From: Lachnoclostridium sp. UBA739
Lineage (GTDB): Bacteria > Bacillota_A > Clostridia > Lachnospirales > Lachnospiraceae
DNA length: 22,952 nucleotides
Assembly (NCBI GenBank): GCA_002297865.1
Contig: DBKX01000204.1
Coordinates: 1 to 22,952, forward strand
Reading direction: 5' to 3'
In this document: positions 15,939 to 22,952 of the stretch, in pieces
Position numbering within the stretch: position 1 is the stretch's first letter
Layout of the letters: each line of letters begins with the position of its first letter
Made by a program: the position numbers and the translations under genes
The notes under the pieces: model-generated
Told to the model about the DNA's origin: nothing
Database searches by the model: none
What the model saw: only the letters and a program-made list of their open reading frames with translations

Positions 15939-17927
15939 ATGAGTAATATTGAAACAATGTCAGTAAATGCAATTCGTGTCCTTTCAGCAGATGCAATACA
16001 AAAGGCAAATTCAGGACATCCAGGTCTTCCACTAGGCTGTGCCAGTGTAGGATACGAGTTATGGGCAAAACATATGAAACATAATCCAGCCAATCCACAA
16101 TGGGCTAATCGTGATCGTTTTATTTTATCAGGTGGACATGGTTCTGCCTTATTATATTCCTTGTTACATTTATTCGGTTATGGTAACCTTTCAAAAGAGG
16201 ATTTGGCACAATTCAGACAGTTAGATTCACTTACACCAGGTCATCCAGAGTATGGTCATACAGTTGGGGTTGAAGCAACAACAGGACCACTTGGTGCTGG
16301 TATGGGTATGGCTGTTGGTATGGCAATGGCTGAGGCACATTTAGCAGCGCGTTTTAATAAAGATGGTTATGATGTAGTAGATCATTATACATTTGCACTT
16401 GGTGGCGACGGATGTATGATGGAAGGTATTTCTTCTGAAGCATTTTCCCTTGCTGGAACATTAGGACTTGGTAAGTTAATTATCATCTATGATTCCAACA
16501 GAATTTCCATTGAAGGTAATACGGACATCGCGTTTACAGAAGACGTACAAAAACGTATGGAGGCATTTGGCTTCCAGACATTGGTGGTAGAGGACGGCAA
16601 CAACTTAGAAGAGATCGGTAAAGCAATTGAAGCTGCAAAAGCAGATACAACAAGACCATCCTTTATTACTGTTAAGACAGAAATCGGTTATGGTTGTCCT
16701 GCAAAACAAGGTAAAGCTAGTGCACATGGCGAACCTTTAGGAGCTGACAACATTACAGCATTAAAAGAAAATTTAGAGTGGCCATCACAAGAGCCATTTT
16801 ATGTACCTGATGAGGTATATGCACACTACAAAGAAATCACAGAAGGTTTAGCAAAGGATGAAGAAGAATGGAATGCTATGTTTGCTAAATACTGTGAAGC
16901 TTATCCTGAGATGAAGAAGTTATGGGATGAGATGCATTCTGATGTAGATGCACAGGCACTATTAGAGAACGAAGAGTTCTGGAAGTTTGAAGATAAACCA
17001 GAAGCAACTAGAAACTTATCTGGAATGGTTATTAACCGTTTAAAAGATATAGTTCCTGGATTAATTGGTGGTGCAGCAGATTTAGCTCCATCCACTAAGA
17101 CATATATGAAAGACATGGGAGATTTCTCAAAAGATAACTACGCAGGTCGTAACTTACACTTTGGTGTACGTGAGTTGGCTATGACTGCAATTGGTAATGG
17201 TATTATGTTACATGGAGGTTTACGTTCATTCGTATCTACTTTCTTTGTATTCAGTGATTATGTAAAACCAATGGCTAGATTGTCTGCACTTATGAATAAC
17301 CCATTAACATTTGTCCTAACTCATGATAGCATTGGAGTTGGAGAAGACGGACCAACGCATGAACCGATTGAGCAGTTGGCAATGTTACGTGCAATGCCTA
17401 ACTTTACTGTATATCGTCCAGCTGATGCAACTGAAACAATTGCAGCTTGGTACTATGCAATTACTTCTAAAAAAACACCAACTGCATTAGTTTTAACTCG
17501 TCAGAACTTACCTCAGTTAGCTGGTTCAAGCAAGGAGGCATTAAAGGGTGGATACGTTATTGCAGACTCATCTAAAGAAACACCAGATGCAATCTTAATT
17601 GCAAGTGGATCTGAAGTTTCCTTAGCAATCAGTGCAAAAGAAGAACTTGCAAAAGACAATATCGATGTTCGTGTTGTAAGTATGCCATCTATGGATGTAT
17701 TCGAGCAGCAGTCTAAAGAATACAAAGACAGTGTATTACCACTATCTTGTAGAAAGAGAGTTGCAATTGAGGCACTTTCCGACTTTGGATGGGGTAAATA
17801 TGTAGGTTTAGACGGAGCATATGTAACAATGAAATCCTTTGGAGCAAGTGCACCAGCAAACAAACTTTTTGAGAAATTTGGCTTCACAACTGAGAATGTT
17901 GTAAATACTGTTAAAGGTATTTTATAA
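15939..17927 (+). CDS. tkt: Transketolase
   Basis: Thiamine-diphosphate enzyme of the pentose phosphate pathway, moving two-carbon units between sugar phosphates. Full length at 662 residues. Motifs in order are SGHPGLPLG with H27, the ThDP/metal motif GDGCMMEG from G156-D157, DSNRISIEG, and the catalytic glutamate E412 in HFGVRELAMTAIGNG. GVGEDGPTHEPIEQLA (E469 region) and the C-terminal domain to residue 662 complete it. Start ATG 15939 is preceded by AGGAGG at a normal distance. In many anaerobes without a complete oxidative branch it feeds pentoses into glycolysis. It stands as a single gene here. Confidence 0.97.
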   Translation: MSNIETMSVNAIRVLSADAIQKANSGHPGLPLGCASVGYELWAKHMKHNPANPQWANRDRFILSGGHGSALLYSLLHLFGYGNLSKEDLAQFRQLDSLTPGHPEYGHTVGVEATTGPLGAGMGMAVGMAMAEAHLAARFNKDGYDVVDHYTFALGGDGCMMEGISSEAFSLAGTLGLGKLIIIYDSNRISIEGNTDIAFTEDVQKRMEAFGFQTLVVEDGNNLEEIGKAIEAAKADTTRPSFITVKTEIGYGCPAKQGKASAHGEPLGADNITALKENLEWPSQEPFYVPDEVYAHYKEITEGLAKDEEEWNAMFAKYCEAYPEMKKLWDEMHSDVDAQALLENEEFWKFEDKPEATRNLSGMVINRLKDIVPGLIGGAADLAPSTKTYMKDMGDFSKDNYAGRNLHFGVRELAMTAIGNGIMLHGGLRSFVSTFFVFSDYVKPMARLSALMNNPLTFVLTHDSIGVGEDGPTHEPIEQLAMLRAMPNFTVYRPADATETIAAWYYAITSKKTPTALVLTRQNLPQLAGSSKEALKGGYVIADSSKETPDAILIASGSEVSLAISAKEELAKDNIDVRVVSMPSMDVFEQQSKEYKDSVLPLSCRKRVAIEALSDFGWGKYVGLDGAYVTMKSFGASAPANKLFEKFGFTTENVVNTVKGIL

Positions 17928-17935
17928 TCATTTGG

Positions 17936-17975
17936 TTTATCTTCTGTTTTTTCTGTGAAGTCTATAAAGTTTTTA
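17936..17975 (+). terminator. Possible transketolase terminator
   Basis: TTTATCTTC (17936-17944) can pair with GAAG (17957-17960) and, across a TCT bulge, ATAAA (17964-17968). A GTTTTT tail follows. The stem is weak. Confidence 0.4.
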
Positions 17976-18013
17976 TTAACAATTTAAATGTTCAATTTTC
18001 CGTAACATTTTTA

Positions 18014-18022
18014 TGGTAAAAT
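18014..18022 (+). promoter_or_regulatory. Possible extended -10 promoter of the alarmone synthetase gene
   Basis: TGGTAAAAT contains a TGn extension and a TAAAAT -10. It lies about 50 bases before GGAGAGGATAT and the ATG. No clear -35 is visible. Confidence 0.4.
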
Positions 18023-18082
18023 GGATTTAGAAATTGAGTAGAAAAACCATGTAAACACACAGAGAAGTATAGGAGAGGATAT

Positions 18083-18922
18083 ATGGAGTTACCAATTTAT
18101 TATGATGAGGCAGAAGAGTGGAAAAGTGCGTTATTCCTGTATAATTCTGCTTTACGTGAAATCAATACAAAGCTTGAAATTCTTAATGATGAATTCAAGT
18201 TAGCGCACAGTTATAATCCGATAGAACACATTACCTCTAGGGTAAAATCACCAGAAAGTATTGCAAAGAAAATTCGTCATAAAAATAAAGAACTTACGGT
18301 TGAAAACATCGTTAAATATGTAAATGATGTTGCAGGAATTCGAGTTATCTGTTCTTTTACATCAGATATATACAGGCTTGCAGATGCAATTGCCAATCAA
18401 AACGATGTTAAGGTTTTAAAAGTAAAGGATTATATAACCAATCCGAAGGAAAATGGGTATAAGAGCTATCATATGATTGTCACCGTTCCTATTTTCTTGA
18501 CGGATAATGTAATTGATACCAAGGTGGAGATTCAGATTCGAACAATTGCCATGGATTTCTGGGCAAGTCTTGAGCATAAGATTTATTATAAATTTGAAGG
18601 CAATGCACCTGCTAACATTAAGAAAGACCTAAAAGAGTGTGCAGATATTATTGGATATCTAGATCACAAGATGATGTCTTTGAATAGTGAAATTCAGAAT
18701 TATACTAAGAACAGTTTAAGTGATTACAAAGAGATTATGTCTCAGAATTATTTAAATTGTATGAAAGAAAGTTATGGTAAAATTGTGGAAGATGATGAAG
18801 AGGAAGGCAACAAGAAAAAAGAAGAGCCTAGTGAAAGCAATACTGTTTCAAAAGGGGTTTCCTCAACAGTCTCCGACTTTGGTGAACAAGTGAAGAAAAT
18901 GTTTCGGAAGAAACAAGCATAA
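18083..18922 (+). CDS. Small alarmone synthetase (GTP pyrophosphokinase, RelQ/YjbM type)
   Basis: Makes (p)ppGpp by transferring pyrophosphate from ATP to GDP or GTP. It has the RelA/SpoT synthetase domain but no hydrolase, TGS or ACT domain. Motifs are HITSRVKSPESIAKKIRHK, DVAGIRVIC, KDYITNPKENGYKSYH and EIQIRTIAMDFWASLEHK, with E149 in the catalytic strand. The 279 residues exceed the roughly 211 of B. subtilis YjbM. The extra C-terminus (from about 240) is a charged, Glu/Lys/Ser-rich tail ending in VKKMFRKKQA. GGAGAGGATAT precedes ATG 18083. The gene ends at a very strong terminator. Confidence 0.93.
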   Translation: MELPIYYDEAEEWKSALFLYNSALREINTKLEILNDEFKLAHSYNPIEHITSRVKSPESIAKKIRHKNKELTVENIVKYVNDVAGIRVICSFTSDIYRLADAIANQNDVKVLKVKDYITNPKENGYKSYHMIVTVPIFLTDNVIDTKVEIQIRTIAMDFWASLEHKIYYKFEGNAPANIKKDLKECADIIGYLDHKMMSLNSEIQNYTKNSLSDYKEIMSQNYLNCMKESYGKIVEDDEEEGNKKKEEPSESNTVSKGVSSTVSDFGEQVKKMFRKKQA

Positions 18923-18968
18923 AAAAGGCGTGTACAAGTTAAATTAATTTGTACACGCCTTTGTTTTT
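18921..18968. terminator. Bidirectional rho-independent terminator
   Basis: AAAGGCGTGTACAA (18924-18937) pairs perfectly with TTGTACACGCCTTT (18949-18962). Three more pairs (one G-T) bring the stem to 17 bp around a 5-base loop. T-rich tails exist on both strands: TTTGTTTTT on plus and a run of T on minus. It separates the alarmone synthetase gene from the convergent repeat-protein gene. Confidence 0.92.
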
Positions 18969-19006
18969 AACTTATGGGAAAGGCACATTGTTCTGCAACC
19001 AGAATA

Positions 19007-20254
19007 TTAAGAAACGATAATCTTAATTCGCTTATATTTCCCGCTTCCATCAGTGGCAGAAACTTTAATATAACAAGAGCCTTTTCTTCTAGCCTTTATC
19101 TTTCCGCTACTTGAAACACTTGCAATTCTTTTATTGGTAGAAGTATAACGTAGTCTCTTTATAGTAGCATTGGATGGGGATACTGTGGAGTAAATGTTAA
19201 AAGTACTCCCTTTTTTTAATTTCTTTGTGGATACATTGGTTTTTATGGACTTTACGAGTCGATTATAAACGGTAATTGTTTTAGTCGCTATGAATCTACT
19301 ATTGGTGGAAACGCAGCTAATGACAGTTTGACCTGGACGTTTTGCAGTAAGGACACCATCTTTAGAGATAGTTGCAATATAAGGCCTAGAACTGTACCAT
19401 CTAAAATCCAATTGGTTTTCATCACCAGGGTAGTTCATTAAAGCAAAATTTAACTCCATCTGTCGATTCGGTTTTAGTTTGTCAGAACTGCTCATGATTT
19501 TCAGGTAGGATTTTGGATCAGTCTGTGCCTTTACATTATCTACTGTTTCCATTAAGATATAGGTTCCAGAATAGTAAGCATCAAACACATACTCATTGTT
19601 ACTATTGACATACCCATAAGGAATTCCAGATACTGTTTTTCGGTTGGTTGTGTAGATAACCTGAATGCATTCCTTTGAAAAACTAGAAGGAATCTTTATC
19701 CTAACGGGTAATGGTGTGCTTTCGTTAAAAGCAAGATCTGCTATGTTAAGTTCAAATCCTATGTACTTGGTTGTCTTGTGCTGCGTAAATACAACAGGTT
19801 TTAAGATACTCCTTTTGTATGTTAGAAGTTGCATCTCGCAGGCATTTCCATATTGTTGGCCAGTAATATCAACGGTTACGACTGAGTTATAGCTGCCGTC
19901 TGAGATATGTTGACTCAAAATATGCGGGTTGGAAGACTGTTTCTCCCAACAGGCATATAAGGTTGTATTTTTATATATTTTTTGGGAGGGATCAAACTTA
20001 ATGGCTAATGAGGAGTCTGTATACCATCCTCTAAACCAATAACCATTTCGGATTGGATTGTCCGGCAAATCTATCGTTGATCCATAACGTACATTGACAA
20101 TGGTAGCAACGGAGCTGCCTCCATTAGAATTAAACTGTACATAGAAGACGGTATCCTTTATGCTTAATGCCTTCAGATTAGTCGGTTGTACACAAGTTGT
20201 TATGAGCAGCAAGATTAAAAACAATACCTTCCACATTGATTTTTGTTTTTTCAT
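19007..20254 (-). CDS. Secreted protein with InlB B-repeat and Big_2 (bacterial Ig-like) domains
   Basis: A 415-residue exported protein. A signal peptide is visible: basic MKKQKSMWK then LFLILLLITTC, residues 1-30. An InlB B-repeat (Flg_new type) spans about 37-105, with FNSNGGSSVATI, GYWFRGWYTD and TTLYACWEK. A beta-rich region without recognised domain follows (about 110-240). Two Big_2 domains end it (about 245-330 and 333-415), with RWYSSRPYIATISKDGVLTA and YTSTNKRIASVSSSGKIKA. There is no LPXTG sorting motif and no C-terminal membrane helix, so it is probably released or held by its Ig-like parts. AGGAGG is 4 bases before ATG. It lies 22 bases after the S1-protein stop and is probably co-transcribed. 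Function unknown; adhesion-like by family. Confidence 0.85.
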   Translation of the reverse strand: MKKQKSMWKVLFLILLLITTCVQPTNLKALSIKDTVFYVQFNSNGGSSVATIVNVRYGSTIDLPDNPIRNGYWFRGWYTDSSLAIKFDPSQKIYKNTTLYACWEKQSSNPHILSQHISDGSYNSVVTVDITGQQYGNACEMQLLTYKRSILKPVVFTQHKTTKYIGFELNIADLAFNESTPLPVRIKIPSSFSKECIQVIYTTNRKTVSGIPYGYVNSNNEYVFDAYYSGTYILMETVDNVKAQTDPKSYLKIMSSSDKLKPNRQMELNFALMNYPGDENQLDFRWYSSRPYIATISKDGVLTAKRPGQTVISCVSTNSRFIATKTITVYNRLVKSIKTNVSTKKLKKGSTFNIYSTVSPSNATIKRLRYTSTNKRIASVSSSGKIKARRKGSCYIKVSATDGSGKYKRIKIIVS

Positions 20255-20276
20255 ATGACCTCCTATTTTTCAAACT

Positions 20277-21230
20277 TTAATCAAATTTAAAGTTAGATAA
20301 TAGAGCTCCCAAACTAGTAGATGCTGTTTCTTCTTCTTTGTATTCAATTGGAGCTTCTTCAATATCATCGACGATATCTTCTTTTTCCTCAACCGCCTTA
20401 ATACTTAGGCTGATTTTGCCATCTTTTACAGCGATAATTTTAACTGTAACTTCCTCACCTTCGCTTAAGACTTCTTTAGGACTCTTTAAATGTCTGCCAC
20501 AGATTTGAGATATGTGAACAAGTCCACTTAAATCATCTCCTATTTTGATAAATGCACCATAAGGAACAATCTTTTCTACAACGCCACTTGTAACAAGTCC
20601 AACTTGTAGGCTAGAAACCTTCAGATTGTGTTCTTGTTCTGCACGTTGTCTTGCAACCTGTTTTGCAGATAGTACAAGCTTTTTCTTATCTTCATCTACT
20701 GTTATGATGACAGCGTCTACTGTTTTTCCGCGGTATGGCTCTAAGTCTTCAACATAAGAAAGAGCTAGCTGAGATGCAGGAATAAATGCTCGAATACCTT
20801 CCACATAGGTAACAACACCACTATTTACAACTTCTTTTATTTTGCAGGAATAGATTGTTTCGTTATCCATAGCTTCCTTTAACTTCTCCCATGATAATAC
20901 ATCATGAGCTTGTTTTAAGGAAAGAAGAACATTGCCTTCCCCATCATCTTCGCCAATAACTAGTGCTGTAACAGATTCACCAACTGATATGTCAGCCTTA
21001 ATCGAGAAACTTGGATCATTGCTTAACTCAGCAAGCTTAATAATACCTTCAGCATAATAACCTAAATCCACCATGACTTCTGTATCTGTAACACCAATAA
21101 CAGTTCCCGTAATTAAGTCGCCTTCATTAACAGAGCGAAATGAGCTATTTAATTCATCTTTAAAATCATCCATGGAAGGAATGATTTCTTTTGTTTCTTC
21201 ATTGTTATTTAAATCTAAATTATCAGTCAT
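20277..21230 (-). CDS. S1 RNA-binding domain protein (ribosomal protein S1-like)
   Basis: A 317-residue protein with three S1 domains: about residues 38-105 (GDLITGTVIGVTDTEVMVDLG), 120-195 (less typical) and 205-275 (GLVTSGVVEKIVPYGAFIKI, then GLVHISQICG, the best match). Short acidic tails flank them, and the C-terminus ends LGALLSNFKFD. Such short S1 proteins in Firmicutes are annotated as ribosomal protein S1 homologues and bind RNA or mRNA. GAGGG lies 6 bases before the ATG. A good promoter lies inside the 3' end of the upstream GNAT gene. Confidence 0.88.
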   Translation of the reverse strand: MTDNLDLNNNEETKEIIPSMDDFKDELNSSFRSVNEGDLITGTVIGVTDTEVMVDLGYYAEGIIKLAELSNDPSFSIKADISVGESVTALVIGEDDGEGNVLLSLKQAHDVLSWEKLKEAMDNETIYSCKIKEVVNSGVVTYVEGIRAFIPASQLALSYVEDLEPYRGKTVDAVIITVDEDKKKLVLSAKQVARQRAEQEHNLKVSSLQVGLVTSGVVEKIVPYGAFIKIGDDLSGLVHISQICGRHLKSPKEVLSEGEEVTVKIIAVKDGKISLSIKAVEEKEDIVDDIEEAPIEYKEEETASTSLGALLSNFKFD

Positions 21231-21272
21231 ACGTATCCCTCTTTTACATTTTGTTGCAAACTTTTTGTTTCC

Positions 21273-21301
21273 ATTATATCACATATTTGGTACGAAACCA
21301 A
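21273..21301 (-). promoter_or_regulatory. Promoter of the S1-protein gene
   Basis: Minus-strand TTGGTT (21301-21296) and perfect TATAAT (21278-21273) are 17 bases apart. The site overlaps the last codons of the GNAT gene, so the S1 gene need not depend on read-through. Confidence 0.6.
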
Positions 21302-22026
21302 TAGGTGTACAAATATTTGAAACCTAGGCTTTCGTAAAGGTTTCGTGCTGCACGGTTGCCTTTTACAACTTGCAAATATGCATGATCAGCACCTCTTCTC
21401 ATACCTGCATGAATTAAGGCATCGCAGATAGCATGCGCGTAATGTCTGCGGCGATAATTTTGATGAACATAGATTGCGTAGATTCCTATATGGTCTCTAT
21501 CCAAAATTCCTAGTCCAGAAGCAACCATTTTTCCATCCTGATGAATCGATGCAGAAATGGTTGGTTTTGGAATAGAGCGATACATATACGGAACAATTTT
21601 TCTTAATGTGGGATCAGTTGTCCCGTTTAAGTCAAATAAATTAGTAATCCATTCATCTGTTATTTCACTTTCTAAGGTAACATCTATATCATTTGGGAAA
21701 GGAACAAAATCACGAAATGCAAGAGTCATATTTTCAGTAATATGTTCGATTCCATATCCATTTTTCTCAAGATACTCATCCACACCTTTGTCAGTAAGCG
21801 GGCTTATTTTAAATATACAAGGTGTTTTTTCAACTCTATATTCATTTTCGCAAAAAATAACCTTTTGGGAAAGCGGTAACTTGGATGGGGCAATTAAATT
21901 GACACAGTTGGTTCGATGTGTATAATTGCTAGAATAGCGTAAAATCCAGCCGTCATAAAGCTCGGTCTTGTGAGATGGCCACGCATTGAAAGATAATTCT
22001 TCAATCTTTCTTATGTAGTCATTCAT
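21274..22026 (-). CDS. GNAT-family N-acetyltransferase
   Basis: A 250-residue protein with an N-terminal non-catalytic half (begins MNDYIRKIEELSFNAWPS) and a C-terminal GNAT fold at about 120-250. Acetyl-CoA motif A is seen as IYAIYVHQNYRRRHYAHAIC, with the usual Q-x-x-G-x-G/A pocket replaced by Q-N-Y-R-R-R-H-Y-A. The motif-B segment AYLQVVKGNRAARNLYESLGF is typical. The substrate is unknown. AAGGA stands about 9 bases before the ATG. Confidence 0.88.
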   Translation of the reverse strand: MNDYIRKIEELSFNAWPSHKTELYDGWILRYSSNYTHRTNCVNLIAPSKLPLSQKVIFCENEYRVEKTPCIFKISPLTDKGVDEYLEKNGYGIEHITENMTLAFRDFVPFPNDIDVTLESEITDEWITNLFDLNGTTDPTLRKIVPYMYRSIPKPTISASIHQDGKMVASGLGILDRDHIGIYAIYVHQNYRRRHYAHAICDALIHAGMRRGADHAYLQVVKGNRAARNLYESLGFKYLYTYWFRTKYVI

Positions 22027-22063
22027 AATACAAATCCTTCTTCCTATATAAAATTCAAGTACG

Positions 22064-22092
22064 ATTATATTTGATATCTATAACATTTGCAA
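22064..22092 (-). promoter_or_regulatory. Promoter of the GNAT gene
   Basis: Minus-strand TTGCAA (22092-22087) and TATAAT (22069-22064) are 17 bases apart. TTGCAA is its own reverse complement. Confidence 0.65.
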
Positions 22093-22101
22093 TGACATTT
22101 A

Positions 22102-22110
22102 TGTTATAAT
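22102..22110 (+). promoter_or_regulatory. Extended -10 promoter of the NUDIX gene
   Basis: TGTTATAAT gives TGn plus a perfect TATAAT. It lies 10 bases beyond the GNAT -35, so the two promoters are back-to-back. Confidence 0.55.
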
Positions 22111-22168
22111 ATTTTGGAAGAGAAATTAAAAAAATGAAAAACAATATAAGGTGAAAGGAAAATCGGAT

Positions 22169-22952
22169 ATGCCATCATTTTTATCAGATCTGAAAGGATT
22201 TCGCGGAACAGGCGAAGTGAATGAACAAGGACAGACACTAGAAAATTTTCTAGAAAAGTATGATGCAGAGAAGTATCAAAAGCCAAGTGTAACTGCAGAT
22301 GTGCTCGTATTTGCTTATCAACATGGACAACAAGATTTATTAAGTGGAATAAAGTTACTTATGGTAAAAAGAAGGAATCATCCGAGCATTGGTTTTTGGG
22401 CAATTCCAGGTGGTTTTGCTAATATGAGAGAAGACTTAATCGATACTGCAAGACGTGAATTAAAAGAAGAAACCAACTTAACGGATATTCCACTTGCACA
22501 GATGTATACATATGGAGAAGTGTGGAGAGACCCTAGGGATCGAGTTGTAACAACAGCCTATGTTGCACTTGTTGAAGAGGGAACGCAAACTGCAATAGCA
22601 GGAGACGATGCAAAAGAAGCCAAGTGGTGGAATGTAACGGTTGAATTAAAGGATACAAGAGAGAACAACGGAGTTCAGGAAAAAGAATACCATCTATCTA
22701 TGACTGTGGAAGGGGAAAAGGAGTTAACAGCAGTTGTAATAGAAGAGATACAGCTTCATACGCCACTTAGAATTTCAGAGTTTTCTGTGAAAGAAACCAA
22801 TGGAATTGCATTTGACCATGCTAGATATATTGTACAAGCATATACTTATATAGAAAGAAGTCCTAAGAACAAGTTAGAAGATATTATAATACCAAAACAG
22901 CAGAAGACAGAGGAGAAGCCAGTGGAAGAGGCAAAGGTAGAAGCGTGCGAGA
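22169..22952 (+). CDS. NUDIX hydrolase, partial at the window end
   Basis: Read by hand from ATG 22169 (AAAGGAA 8 bases upstream), the frame stays open to the last base, 261 codons, with no stop. The NUDIX box is complete: G82-x5-E88-x7-R96-E97-L98-x-E100-E101, in GFANMREDLIDTARRELKEE. PSVTADVLVFAYQ and FWAIPGGF precede it. About 150 residues follow the box, including a helical segment (GIAFDHARYIVQAYTYI) and a Lys/Glu-rich tail. This matches the longer NUDIX proteins with a C-terminal winged-helix or extension (NrtR-like or ADP-ribose-related) found in clostridia. It hydrolyses a nucleoside diphosphate derivative; which one is not clear. Confidence 0.88.
   Translation, partial: MPSFLSDLKGFRGTGEVNEQGQTLENFLEKYDAEKYQKPSVTADVLVFAYQHGQQDLLSGIKLLMVKRRNHPSIGFWAIPGGFANMREDLIDTARRELKEETNLTDIPLAQMYTYGEVWRDPRDRVVTTAYVALVEEGTQTAIAGDDAKEAKWWNVTVELKDTRENNGVQEKEYHLSMTVEGEKELTAVVIEEIQLHTPLRISEFSVKETNGIAFDHARYIVQAYTYIERSPKNKLEDIIIPKQQKTEEKPVEEAKVEACE

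Noticed and set aside
1..22952. CRISPR arrays, insertion sequences, prophage genes
   Set aside because: No regularly spaced repeats, transposase motifs or phage structural genes were seen.

Overview
The window looks like a chromosomal segment of a low-GC Gram-positive anaerobe, most likely a Lachnospiraceae (Clostridium cluster XIVa) relative of plant-fibre-degrading species such as Lachnoclostridium phytofermentans. The reasons are AT-rich DNA, strong AGGAGG-type ribosome binding sites, a Firmicutes-type hexuronate operon, and a DpnM-like methylase. The species name is inference; no database was searched.

Region 1 (1-5410) is a hexuronate catabolism locus. A divergent AraC-family regulator (cut by the window start) faces the operon uxuA-uxuB-uxaC-kdgA, which covers glucuronate to fructuronate to mannonate to 2-keto-3-deoxygluconate, plus the final KDPG aldolase. 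The KDG kinase and an uptake system are not in the window. Between regulator and operon lies a 19-bp direct repeat with a 21-bp period, placed against the uxuA -35 region as expected for an AraC-type activator site.

Region 2 (5411-8190) holds three minus-strand genes: an N-terminally anchored exported protein I do not recognise, a small XRE regulator, and an AI-2E-family membrane permease.

Region 3 (8101-10592) is a tRNA-Lys(CTT) gene followed by a compact two-gene restriction-modification cassette. It comprises an M.DpnII-like adenine methylase and an overlapping PD-(D/E)xK endonuclease with a C-terminal region that may be a DNA-binding winged helix, closed by a perfect terminator. It has no separate control gene. 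This is the most accessory-looking part of the window.

Region 4 (10624-15836) is a plus-strand run: a CobA/BtuR-type corrinoid adenosyltransferase, then MoxR ATPase, DUF58 protein and a large membrane-bound transglutaminase. The last three form a tightly packed operon of a widespread cell-surface module.

Region 5 (15837-18962) has transketolase and a small alarmone synthetase (RelQ/YjbM type) with a charged C-terminal extension, ending at a strong bidirectional terminator.

Region 6 (18963-22952) has three minus-strand genes (GNAT acetyltransferase, triple-S1-domain protein, secreted InlB/Big_2 repeat protein). A divergent NUDIX hydrolase gene is cut by the window end. No insertion sequence, CRISPR array, rRNA or prophage was seen, and no gene-free gap exceeds 300 bases.
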